Assembly (NCBI GenBank): GCA_009602735.1
Contig: WELA01003891.1
Coordinates: forward strand, 264,464-328,463
Reading direction: 5' to 3'
DNA length: 64,000 nucleotides
DNA from: Mesotaenium endlicherianum
Taxonomy: Eukaryota; Streptophyta; Zygnematophyceae; Zygnematales; Mesotaeniaceae
The notes under the pieces are model-generated. The model worked only from the letters and a program-made list of their open reading frames with translations. It was not told the origin of the DNA and searched no databases. Shown piece after piece: positions 22,341 through 32,435 of the stretch; position 1 is the first letter of the stretch; each line of letters begins with the position of its first letter. The position numbers were made by a program, and so were the translations under genes.

Positions 22341-24017
22341 ATGACTCAAAAGTCGGAACTCAAGAGGAAGAGAAGGGCGGAAGAGGCACATGCAGAATAC
22401 TTGCAATTCCGTGGAGACATCGAATCATCTTCCATCTCCGCTCGGGAATCACAACGACTCCAACAACAGCGGGAGGCACAGAAGAAGAAGGAGGAGGAGG
22501 AACAGGCCAGACTGGGGCAGGAAGAAATGGACAGAAAAGCTGCAGAGGAGGCCAAGAAAGCAGAGGAGGAGAGGCAAGCTGAGGAGAAGCGGAAGCAGCA
22601 GACTGAACAAGAAGAACAGAGGAGAATCAGCAGCTACCGCTACACAGTGCTGGGCAAGGGCTTTGATCTGCTGGAGGAGGCCTTCAAGTATGCCCAGAGA
22701 AATCGCAGCGAGTCGCAAAAGGAAATCCTCCAGAGGGAAGGGGAGACATCCGAAAACTTTGACAAGTATATAGAGGTCAGCACAGGGCTCCTCCTCTACC
22801 ACGATTACGCCAGGATGGTAGGATATACAATCAGAGAGGCCAAGGCAATGGCCCAGGTGAACGAAGCAGGGGCTGTCTCGATTCCTGGTATCTGGGGGGA
22901 AGATAGGGTCATCAGGATGATCCCCATGGACGCGGACAGCTTCAAGGACTCAACACCCCACAACAGGTTCAAGGCTATGTACAATGAGGTGGAGAGGAGG
23001 AGCTGGGAATTCTTGGCCAGGGAAACCAGTCAGCTGGACTTTGCAGGGCACTGGTACCCTTGTACTCTTAAAAGGACAGACCCTTCCTTCTTCCAAAAGC
23101 CCACGGATTGGCGGTGGATGACCATCAACGTGAGGGACCAGCAGAATGACAGGGCGACGGATGAGGATTTCCTGATAGACCTAAAGGGGAACATAGTATT
23201 GCCCCCTCACATTGCGGCTTGGGACCCAAGATTGGATGGAGTCAGATTCTGCATGAGCCAAGTGATGCAGGGGGACAGAAGCAGGGCCCGAGAGTCATTC
23301 TCCAAAGGGAAGCACGCTTATGCCAAATGGGCAAGTAAGCAGGGGGAAAAGGACCTCTATGCGGTCCGGACTCAGCAGCCCCCACCAGCACCCAAAAGGG
23401 GAAGGTCAGTAGGATATTCTTTTTCTCGGGAAGAGCTGGAGCAGCTGACAGAGGAGACCCCAGAAGTCTCAGAGGAACCCGGGGACGGCGAGGAGGAGGA
23501 GTCGGAGGAAGACGAGGAGGAAGGCGAGGAGGAGGACACTAGCCCCGCCGTGATCCTGACACCTGCCACATCCCCTATAAGGGAGAAGACGGGGTTGGCC
23601 CCGCAGCAACTCGCTCAAGAGGAGGATATCACTTGGCTGGGGACTGCCAGAGGACAGAGCCCATCTCCAGGCAAGGAGACCCAGTCGGACAGGGCAGACA
23701 GGAGGGCTGCTCGGGAGATAGCCAGAGGCCTGCCAGCATCTCCCTCGCAGAGAGGGCATGTACCCTTGGCTCATGTCATGCAACATCCTTCTGGGATGCC
23801 GGTATACGTACCTGTCAGTTTGAGGGCTGCCCAAGAGAAGGCTGCCTCCCTCCAGTTTCAGACTGTGCAGGAGGAAACAGCCCAGTTACTGCGTTCTCCG
23901 CGGGGTCCTTACACGGAACCNACAAAACCTCCTTCTCTGACAGGCTTCAAAAGACCCCAAGACAGGAGGAGGTCTGGCTCCCCTGAGTGTAGGGCCTCAG
24001 GGACATCTCCCTCCTAA
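22341..24017 (+). CDS. Chromovirus accessory ORF3 (unknown function)
   Basis: 558 codons from ATG 22341 to TAA, between pol and the 3' LTR, in the sense orientation. I do not recognise a known domain. Residues about 1-100 are a highly charged Glu/Lys/Arg/Gln coiled coil (KKKEEEEQARLGQEE...). Residues about 100-330 look globular, with many aromatic residues (GKGFDLLEEAFKYAQ; GHWYPCTLKRTD; DWRWMTINVRDQ; LPPHIAAWDPRL). Then comes a basic GRSVGYS segment, an acidic Glu/Asp run (about 375-395), and a Ser/Pro-rich tail with GHVPLAHVMQHPSGMPVYV and LRSPRGP. Copy 1 keeps the C-terminal half. No signal peptide, membrane span or envelope-like feature is visible. The single N at 23921 falls inside the frame. 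Confidence 0.75.
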   Translation: MTQKSELKRKRRAEEAHAEYLQFRGDIESSSISARESQRLQQQREAQKKKEEEEQARLGQEEMDRKAAEEAKKAEEERQAEEKRKQQTEQEEQRRISSYRYTVLGKGFDLLEEAFKYAQRNRSESQKEILQREGETSENFDKYIEVSTGLLLYHDYARMVGYTIREAKAMAQVNEAGAVSIPGIWGEDRVIRMIPMDADSFKDSTPHNRFKAMYNEVERRSWEFLARETSQLDFAGHWYPCTLKRTDPSFFQKPTDWRWMTINVRDQQNDRATDEDFLIDLKGNIVLPPHIAAWDPRLDGVRFCMSQVMQGDRSRARESFSKGKHAYAKWASKQGEKDLYAVRTQQPPPAPKRGRSVGYSFSREELEQLTEETPEVSEEPGDGEEEESEEDEEEGEEEDTSPAVILTPATSPIREKTGLAPQQLAQEEDITWLGTARGQSPSPGKETQSDRADRRAAREIARGLPASPSQRGHVPLAHVMQHPSGMPVYVPVSLRAAQEKAASLQFQTVQEETAQLLRSPRGPYTEXTKPPSLTGFKRPQDRRRSGSPECRASGTSPS

Positions 24018-24067
24018 GGGCAGTAGGCTGGGAACGAGAGGGACAGCACGCTGTTATTAGTGTTAGA

Positions 24068-24084
24068 GTTGTTGAGGCGACAAC
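24068..24084 (+). promoter_or_regulatory. Hairpin next to the polypurine tract, copy 2
   Basis: GTTGTTG-AGG-CGACAAC: same position and sequence as copy 1 except one C-to-T change, which would leave a G-U pair in RNA. The stem is therefore retained. Confidence 0.6.
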
Positions 24085-24090
24085 ATGATA

Positions 24091-24102
24091 AGTTGGAGGG
24101 AT
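24091..24102 (+). promoter_or_regulatory. Polypurine tract
   Basis: The sequence agttggagggat lies immediately before the 3' LTR start TGTAATG and is the expected plus-strand primer site. The corresponding copy 1 sequence agttggaaagat is less G-rich. Confidence 0.75.
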
Positions 24103-24825
24103 TGTAATGAATCAGTATATTGGTTGATATAATATTCATTAAAATATAGTAGTTAAAAATAAGTTCAGCCTGCTGAACTCTAGTTAATAATCAGTCTGCT
24201 GGACTTCATAGTTAATATCAATTTAATGACTTGGCCGAAAGTAGCAGGCTGAAGTCAATTTAAGTCAGCTTGCTGACACATTCTTTGACAGCCAGCTGAC
24301 TTCCGTACTCGGTAGCAGCGAATTGCCTCGATATGCATCTAAGTGTGGTATGCTAGATGAATGGCCAGATGACATCCCTATGATGGATGGTGGTTCGGGA
24401 TGATGGGAGATGGCGGTGGATTTGGTTAACCGAGGTCCTACCAACGTGGTTAACTCCCGGGTAGGCGGTGCCATCGCACTGACCGTTGAACAGTAAACTC
24501 ATTCCATGTACATATGCTAGGCATTGCTCTCGAGTTCGGCATTCGGAAACGAGGCCAACTCTCTTGTACAGCTTACTGAGAGCGATCTGAATCCAAGGCG
24601 AGAAGCCATTGATACGCACTGTCTTCTAACCTTGCTTATGTATGAGTTTACTGATTTGCATCATTGATGCTAGTTTACTCGCATTTGACTTACGAGTATT
24701 ATTCACTGCTAGTGTGTTGTCCTTTGCCGTTTAACCAGTTAACGGGAAATACCATAAAGATTACTTGCTGATATGAAGATCTTTATTAATTGTTAATCGC
24801 CTATTTGGTAAGTCGATTCATTTCA
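24103..24825 (+). repeat. 3' LTR of chromovirus copy 2
   Basis: A 723-base LTR matching the 5' LTR closely, with the same TGTAATGAAT start and ATTCATTTCA end. It is followed at once by the GACCC target duplication. Confidence 0.95.
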
Positions 24826-24830
24826 GACCC
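24826..24830. repeat. Target site duplication GACCC (right)
   Basis: Exact repeat of 16284-16288, flanking the 3' LTR. Confidence 0.93.
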
Positions 24831-25790
24831 GCTCTTCTTCTTAAACTGAAAATTAGAGCTGTTGGCCTTAGGAGGAGAGGATTCCTCCTTATTCTCAGGA
24901 GCCATAAGCGTCATGAAAGCCTCCTTGTACCAGATTTTACTGTCCTCGACATTGCATGCTATTTTAGCAGCTTCGTCGATGTCACAATCAATTCCGCGTC
25001 TTGTAGATAGGTGTGGCCTGACTTCACGATTTGTCTCCTTGCCCAAGCACAACAGGAGTTTGTCAGCCACTATCCTGGGCTCGTAGATTCCCGCCTTTTT
25101 GGCAAGATCTACCAATCTGGACTTAACCTCCATGACTGTCTCGTTCTTCTGATGGAAAAAATGCACATAACGGTGCACCTTAAGACTGCGATCCTCAGGA
25201 AAACGCTTCTCAAGCAACTTAAAGAAATGACAGAGACAATGTTCAAGATCCAACTGGTCATTGCCAACTTCCATGTCCCTTCTACAATCAGCGAGAGCTT
25301 CTGCTTGACTAGCCTCAGTAGCGGCACTATTGCCTTGTTGCCCATTAAATGGTGCAGTCCTGCGTGTTACTCGTTCCTGGGCATTTGCAATCTTTTCAAA
25401 CAGATCCGCACACACTCTACGCAATTTTGTGACGGACCCAGCATCATCATCTCGCCTGGTAGCTCTCTGTTGACCCTCTGTGAGATGTCGCATGGCCTCT
25501 ATGAGTTCTTATGTTAGTGCATCTAAGTCTACGCTCTTGACAAGTGCAACAGGCACTGCTCTCCCTGACGACAAAGCGAACAAACGAGCTTTCGCATCCT
25601 CTTTCTGGATTTTTAAATCCCTTGCCTTCTTTTGCTCTCCAAATGCTTATTCCTGGGTAAGGTCCTCATCCTTCCGGAAGTGGCGATAGAGTAGCAAGGC
25701 ATCCTTGTCCAAGTACTGAACCAAACTTATGAATGCAACAGACTGCGTGTATGAGGCATTCTTTCGAATCTTCTCACAGCCTCACAGCCT
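24831..25790 (-). pseudogene. N-terminal and capsid part of an older LTR element's gag (right of nested insertion)
   Basis: Minus-strand coding remnant. From the right the frame is readable from about 25790 (QSVAFISLVQYLDKDALLLY...) with two in-frame stops (near 25650 and 25515), then 231 open codons from 25493 downwards. It is helical, with a capsid-like section (LDLEHCLCHFFKLLEKRFPEDRS; VHFFHQKNETVMEVKSRLVDLAKKAG) like retrotransposon Gag. It ends in a Lys-rich stretch where chromovirus copy 2 is inserted; the remainder with zinc knuckles is at 15531-16288. The family differs from the chromovirus gag. Confidence 0.75.
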
Positions 25791-26122
25791 TCGGCAGCCC
25801 TCACAGGCCTTAATCCCCAATTTGCTTGGAAATTCTTGTTCACCTGAATCACTCAACTGAAGTTCTCAGAAGTTGGACAGGAGTGCCTTACTTCCAAATA
25901 GGCTTTCGCCTAAGTTGACGGTTTAACCAAGTGAACAATTTGTAGTTTGCAGAAATCACGTCTAAACAGATTAACACACACACACACAACACCAGTATTT
26001 AGAGAACATCGCCCACCAGGGCTTTCGCTTAACTTTCACAGAGTCACAGCTTACAGAACTCTGAAAATGGCATCCATTAATATTGCTCTTGCTTCCAACA
26101 ATTCGACAATAGTGACTTCTGA
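25791..26122 (-). other. Leader / LTR boundary zone of the older element
   Basis: The region between the gag remnant and the recognisable LTR-like repeat. It probably holds the gag start and the PBS of the older element, but no tRNA-complementary PBS could be identified. A short (CA)n run lies at about 25975-25987. Confidence 0.4.
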
Positions 26123-27040
26123 GAACTTGGAAACTAATACAGTACTCACCATTTTATGTGCTCTCGCACGCTTGTGGTGTTTGGCCCAACTCTGCGCTAG
26201 AGATCGTAGCAGATTCTATTCTGCAAGCTCTCGCTACTTTCTAACAGAGAGATCCCTTCTTGGGAACTCCTTAACTCTTAACTTTTTTATGATACACAAA
26301 GAAGGAATCTTCGAGCGTCGACTGGAGCGTGCTTCCTTGGCTCTCTGTGGCCTTGGGAACTTCTTTCTCCTTCGTGCCCTTCTCTTCTCTTCTTCTCTCT
26401 CTCTTGCGCTCCTTCTGTTGCCTTGGCAAATGTGTGCGGCAAGAATGAGGTGAGATCGTGTCTCGCTTGTGCCTTATCCAGGCACCACGCATGCAGGCTT
26501 CTCTCTCTTGAGAGTTCCAATGCTGCGCCCCACCCCTTACACAACACCTGCATGCAGTCTCGAGTTTGTCACTCGAGTAGCTTAACCTTTCGAATAGCAT
26601 GCAAGCCTGGGCAACGTTACAGCCTATGTCTCTTGGGTGGCTGCTTAAGTCGTGGCAACCTCGGTCCAAGTCCAACGACAAAGATCGCCGTCCAGTCAGC
26701 GCTTCTGACTCGGCAACTTTTACATGTCTACAGCACGGTCAGCTTCGCAGCTCGCTTGGCATTTACTCCCGGCTCTTCAGCCTAGTCAGCTTCTCGGCTA
26801 ATCTGTCAATTCTTGTTGGCTTAGCTTAGTCAGCTTTCCGGCTGACTGGGTTGTGAAACCCCACTCACCTTTGAGCGTCGGGTTTGACCTGCCTTCTGGT
26901 CAAGTTCGCACATGACTGGAACTAGTGCTGCCCTGTCGGTGGTCAACTGATAGGATTGAAGTCAGTGTTGACTTCTGTACCTGGGCGGCCATGACTTGCG
27001 CTGCGCATGCGGCACCGTCAGACGGATAGCAGTCGCGACA
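26123..27040 (-). mobile_element. LTR-like repeat of the older element
   Basis: Homologous to window positions 1-914 over its length, in the same orientation. Its right end (27031-27040, agtcgcgaca; minus strand TGTCGCGACT) has the TG expected of an LTR start. It lies upstream of the minus-strand gag, as a 5' LTR should. The left end is not resolved because the other copy is cut off by the window. Confidence 0.6.
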
Positions 27041-27974
27041 GAGATTGTCATAGTTTTCCCAAACGCGTCGAACCTTTTTGGGCGTGAAGACTTGGAGGCC
27101 ATGGAGTGGATCTTGAGTGTGTAAATACTAACTCCTAGAAGCTGCTCACTTACGAAACTTGGTCAATTGCCAGTCCAGGTCAATGGAGTGCGAAGTCAAA
27201 GGCCACCGGTAAACGAGACCCCCTGAAACACATGCAAGAGGCACCGACACGGCTAGGCACGACACTCTCCCGCCATTCGGCACTCACCTGACTTATGACG
27301 ATCAATGACTGCAAAATTTTGGCGCGGATGTTATTTGCCACCTTCAAACTTACAATTTGTCCTTCCCTACTTCACAATACTTCACGAGTTGTATCTGCGC
27401 GCGGGAGTGCTTGGGAGACGCGAGCACGAATATAGTATACAACCCGATCACCGTGCTTTGATGAATTTCTAGAGCATTACGTGCCCCTAACAGCATGCTT
27501 TTTCAGTATATGTTTGACCTCTCCTTACCTGTTGTGCTAATTGTATGTGGGGCCTCCACTCTCTTCTTTATAGTCTGCCCTCATACCAGTGACCAGATTG
27601 CTTGACCTCCATTGTTTACTAATGAAATGCCGGCGGGCCATGACGGATTATCAGCAACCTTTGATGCCATATACGTGCGTCTAAGACGAAATGAACTCAG
27701 TCGAAGTGAAGGCAAGATGTTGAATGCGACTCTCCAGCTTCTGTGTAGCAGGCTCTCTGTACTATGCATGTGCACCCTTGTCAGAAGCATCAGTGTAAAA
27801 GACACGGGTCACTAACAGATTGGAATGCAGTATCCACCATCTTCTCAATTACACCTGTGAGAGCCCCCCAATTTCTGCAACTGATAACAAGCTTGACGAG
27901 ACAGAAGAACTGTCTGCACGCAACTGTGATGATCTTCGGGCTAGTGAGGCTGGAGCCACACACAAGCGGCAGAT
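27041..27974. other. Intergenic region upstream of DNA2
   Basis: No gene recognised. Composition changes from the AT-rich transposon block to the GC-richer gene block through this stretch. The DNA2 promoter presumably lies here, but no core motif stands out. Confidence 0.45.
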
Positions 27975-30900
27975 ATGGTTGGCCAAGCTAAATTAAGTGG
28001 CTTTTTCAGAAAAGCTCGAGGAGTTGGACAGACAGACGGGGAGAGGAAGAATCTGCAGCATGCAGTACAATCAAATGAGCATCCATGCGAGGTGAGGCAA
28101 ACTATCACCTTGGAAGTGGCAGGTGGCCCTCTGCAGATTGTTTCGAAGCTTCTTCAATGGGGTAATTGCAGCATTGTTCACAAAGACTTGTCCTGTAGCT
28201 TAAGAATGGTCTGTGGGTTGATGCAGGCTATGCAAACTGCACAAGTGATGGACAACCCTCCTTCGCTCACTTCCTCCTTGCCTGTAAAAGGGGGACGTGA
28301 GCCAGCTCTTGAGGCGATGACTCAAAGTGAGGTTGTGTGGCAAATGCTGCCAACTGTTGAGCTTTTACAGGCTGGGGCTCAAACTCATAAACTCAAAAGT
28401 CAAAGCACTTCTGCTACACCCTCCTTGGGTGGACAGCTGGCAGCCAGTACTCCGGCGGAGGCGATTCAGCAGATGATTAACAAAGCCTCCAGCTTACGGC
28501 GGTGCAAAGCATCTCCTTCGCCCAAAACTAAGGTAATAGCTGGCCACTTCTCCCGCTTTATGTTCATGGTTCTACAAAGTCAGGATTACCGATTCTATAT
28601 GTTGGTCGACGGGTTAAAAACAATTTTGGAGGAGGACAATAAGCATCAACAACCACCGAGCAGACATCTAGAGAGCATCCATAGGCTTGGGTCAAGGTCT
28701 GGCAGGGTCGACATCTATTGGGAGCAGAGCTCCTGCCAGCATCTATTGGTTTGCAAGTGCGAGGCTATCTGTGGAGTTTCTTCAGGGGCGCTAGTTGTTG
28801 TGAACTCCTCCAGGGGGTTCACAAACCCATCCCTGCCACCACCCAGTTGTGAATATAATGTCCGCTCACCACATGCATGTACTGTTGGTCATAAATGTGA
28901 TGTGCTATTAGCAGATGGAGGGCCTGCTCTCCTCGCTGCTGAAGCACGATGGGCCCCACAAGGGCCTGGAGGCAAAGGGCTTGCAGGAAGTCCACGAGGA
29001 CGAGAAGGAGAACCTTCCCCAGCCTGCAGAGGAGGGCCAGTCTGGAGATGCAGGCGTACAGGTACCTGAAGGTTCTACAGTAGCAATCCCCCTGGGATCT
29101 TCACTGCATGGGTGGAGGAGTAGGAGACTTGGGCGGGCCTTGAGCGGCACCGTGCTGTCGAGCTGCACTGGCGCCAAGGTAGTGCTGCTGCTCAACAGGC
29201 TCTCATTCGCTGGGCTTCTCAAGTAAGGAAGAACGGGGCAACCCACTCTGCTTGGCCAGCTCCTCGTTTGCTGCCGTCTCATTGGGGTCAATGTGGGGCA
29301 TGCTGGGGGCAAACAAGTGCAGTCAAAGAGGAGGCGTAGTAGCGGCGGCGGAGGTGGAGCAGAAAGCAAGAAAGCCAGGAGCTCCGTGCAGGCTGCCGCT
29401 GGGCAACGCCGCAAGGTATGTGGGGACACATTGAAGTATTTCCTGCATGCTCAGAGCCTTTGAAGAGCACCCTGGCGTGACGTGGCACTCACGAAATGGC
29501 ATCCTGATGTAGTAGGATCTGCTGTTGTCGCTGCAGCAGTGAAGTTGTTTGCCGGTCTTATCCTATAGGCTCGACTTAGACCTGGCAACAACAATGGGTG
29601 GGGGTTGGGGCTGTCGGCGGGTACCCAGACGCTGCTGGATCTCCTCGAGAGGGTGGAGCTCACAATGAGCCAGAGGGAGCAGCAGCAGCTGCAGCACGAG
29701 GTGGCAGAGGCCCCCCTTCCAGCATGCGCAGAAGAAAGCGCACATGCCCCCCTTGCTGGGGTAGCTGCCCCCCTGGCACTAGAGGACAGGTGTCAGCCAG
29801 AGAATGCGGAGCAAGCACCGTGCGTGGCACCTGAAAAGGCATCTTCCGAGTGGTCTGCTCACTTGGATGAGATTCTGGCAGGCACAGATCTCGATGCCCT
29901 CCTGTCCCTGGACGATGTGGATCTGTCGTTGTCCATCTCGAGGCTACATGACACTCTGAGGACGCCCCCCTCTGAGGGTATTCCTGCAGAGCCCTGCTGT
30001 GGGTTGGCAGCAGAGTGCAAGGGGGCTGGCAGAAGTGCAACAGCAGATGGTGGTGAGTTGCGAGCAGCCTTCTCTAGCTTTGCACCAGCTGCAGAGCGTG
30101 GAGGGCTTGCTAGCGCTGCTGAAGGGCTTGGGGTCATTGGCAGGGGGGGAGGGGCAGATATTGCATCGTGCCATCGTGCACGGGTGGGAGAGCAGGGAGC
30201 AGTGGACTTGGCAAGCGGGGGGGGGGCGCTGGATCCGGAAGATGAAGCCGCATGCCTGGCCGGTGCCCTGCTGGGCGACGAGCATCTCAGAAACAACCAG
30301 AGAAGTGCTCACAGCTCGCAGCAGCAGCAGCAGCAGCAGGAGCAGGAGCAGCAGCTGAGGATGCACGAGGCGCAGCCGGCACCGGCCAAGAGGAAGCACG
30401 TGGGGGCATATCCGCGCTACACGGTCTTCGAGGTGTGTGCCACCTGTCATCTCAGGTTGACTCAGCTGGTAGGTCTGAATGCACAAGCCCTGCGCGTGCC
30501 AGTAGGGATACCCCCGCTGTCGCATGTACCTGAGTAGCCCTGCCCTATGCCGCTCCTCTGTGCCTCCTCTGAGCAGGTCCTAGAAGGCGGCAGCAGCGGT
30601 GCGCAGGCAGCTGGCAGCAATCACATGCCTCACAAGGTTGTCCCTCTGACGAGGAGTTCTCTCCGCCATACACCGCGTATATGGAACAGTATGTGAGGTA
30701 AAGCCGGTGTGTCCCCTGATATGCCAGAGATGGGGGTGGGGGGTGTGCAGACCTTGAGGCTGCAGAGTGCGGCATCAGGAGCGCTCTGCACCGTCCAGCT
30801 ACACGATGAATGGTGGGCACCTGCTGCTCTTGCCAGCATCGCCCTCTGTCTGCCTCACTCTTTCGGGCCGGCTCTGCCCAGGAGTGTCAACCCATCCACC

Positions 30901-32435
30901 CTCGAGGCGTGTCGGATTGAGTGTGCATTGTGCAGACCAGATGGCTGCCAGCCGGATGGACGGGTGTCGCACGGGTTTTAGTGAGGAGTCTCGAGAGCGC
31001 GATTGACAGGCTGGGTGCATGCTCACTCCACCAGGTGCTATTCCCCGGTGGCGTGTGGAGACCCGGTGGGCGTGGTGGGCGACTTTGACGACAGTGGCTG
31101 CCTGGTGGTGGACAAGGACAGCAACCTGCTGGTGCTCCACCCCGACACCCTCGTGTCCGGCTCCAGAGTGAGCGGCTCTCTCTCTCTCTCTGTGGCTGCT
31201 TGGCTGTGCATGGGTGGTCAGTTGGCTTTGGGTGGGCTACTGGCTGGAGCCAGGCTGGAGCCAGGGCTACTGATGTGGCCAGGGGCACTTTCGTCCTGAC
31301 ACCTTGGGCATGTATGTGCATGTGGAGTGCGTAGGTGGGGGGCAGCTTTGCATGTGCCAGAAGGGCCGTGCTGGACGAGAGGGTAAGGGGAACCAGCGAC
31401 ACGTCAGCCGCTGCGCTCAAGGGCACTATGCTCCATCAGCTCTTCCAGGTGCTGCTGCCGCTTTGCCCTCCCTCCCTCATTCCCTCCCTCCTTGCTTTCG
31501 CTATCAGCAGCGTGTGCTCCAATTACAAAGTGCTGCCAAACGAGTGACAGGGGAGCCAGCTGTTGACATGGGGTTATGCTGGTAGTACATCGTGACAGGT
31601 GGCGATTAGAGGGGAGGAATGCACCGGTGAGGAGCTGGAGCATGAGGCTTGGTCGATCGTGCACCGCCACCTGGAAGGGCTCTATGCCGTTGGAGGTGTG
31701 TTTGTCTTTCCCCTTCTCTCCTTCTGCTGCGATGCCTCTGTACAATTTTTTGTGCAACGTCATATCCATCAAGCTCGCGCCGCGAAAGGGCGTACTTGTG
31801 CGCATGTCACTTCTAAATCTCTTCCTCAATTTTTGTCATGGCATGTACACGATGCAGAGGCTGAGGCGGGAGTGTACAGCTACATTGCAGGTTGTATCCC
31901 CACCATCCAAGCGTGGACGCAGCAGTTCCTCCAGCCCAGGGTAGGGTATGCATCTCTCGCGCTCTGTTTGCCGCTGCAAGGAAAGCGATGAGTGCTCTCC
32001 GCTTGATAAGGAAGGCGGTACATCTGCAGGGCGTCTGCTTCCTTGAGGAGCCACATCGATTGTTCTGTGCATGTGTGTGTGTGTGTGTGTGTATGTGTGT
32101 GTCTCACGTCAGTGGGAGAGTAGGTGTGGACATAGGCACAAGCGAAGAGATGCAGGCCTGGGAAGAGTGCGAGCGTGCTCTGACGTAGCCATGTGTGCTG
32201 CATCGGGCACCCTCTTCACAGCTGTCGGCAGGAGAAGCCGAGGTGGAGTTTGGCCGCGAGAGGGAAAAGGAGAGCGTCTGCATTCAGGAGGTACACACAT
32301 TGTCCTCTTCCTTGCCCCTTCCAGAGAGAACCGCTATTCCAGCAAACACTGCGAGACATCCGTGTATATGTATGTGAGCGTGCACATGTATATGTATGAG
32401 TATGCTGCCGCTAGTGTCACAGCATATGCGCGCGT

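Larger units (their letters stand above)
16289..24825 (+). mobile_element. Chromovirus copy 2: full-length but defective Ty3/Gypsy element with extra ORF3
   Basis: An 8537-base LTR retrotransposon inserted in the minus-strand gag of an older element. Layout: 5' LTR, PBS, gag, protease, RT, RNase H, integrase with GPY/F module and chromodomain, about 325-base gap, ORF3, hairpin and polypurine tract, 3' LTR, with a 5-bp TSD. Lesions not explained by assembly joins: gag TGA 17476-17478 with a nearby frameshift, gag TAG 18134-18136, loss of the last zinc-knuckle Cys, a frameshift near 19105, and integrase first catalytic Asp to Asn with a nearby TGA. About 350 bases between protease and RT are missing relative to copy 1. 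Single Ns at 18282, 18997, 20900, 21842 and 23921 mark contig joins. It is non-autonomous as read. Confidence 0.95.

Noticed and set aside
22346-22802. Antisense frames rich in Ser and Leu opposite ORF3
   Set aside because: Mirror images of the Glu/Lys/Arg-rich coiled coil.
25947-26453. Plus-strand 168-codon frame across the older element's leader and LTR
   Set aside because: It overlaps non-coding LTR-like repeat, lacks similarity, and its counterpart at 1-500 does not keep the frame.
27975-29069. Uninterrupted 364-codon forward frame
   Set aside because: Only its first 39 codons are used in the model. A strong donor at 28091/28092 and a clean acceptor before 28915 fit better, and 28915-29061 is coding-like in a different frame.
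29859-30525. Long minus-strand frames opposite the DNA2 N-terminal exon
   Set aside because: GC-rich antisense shadows. The sense frame joins in phase to conserved DNA2 exons.
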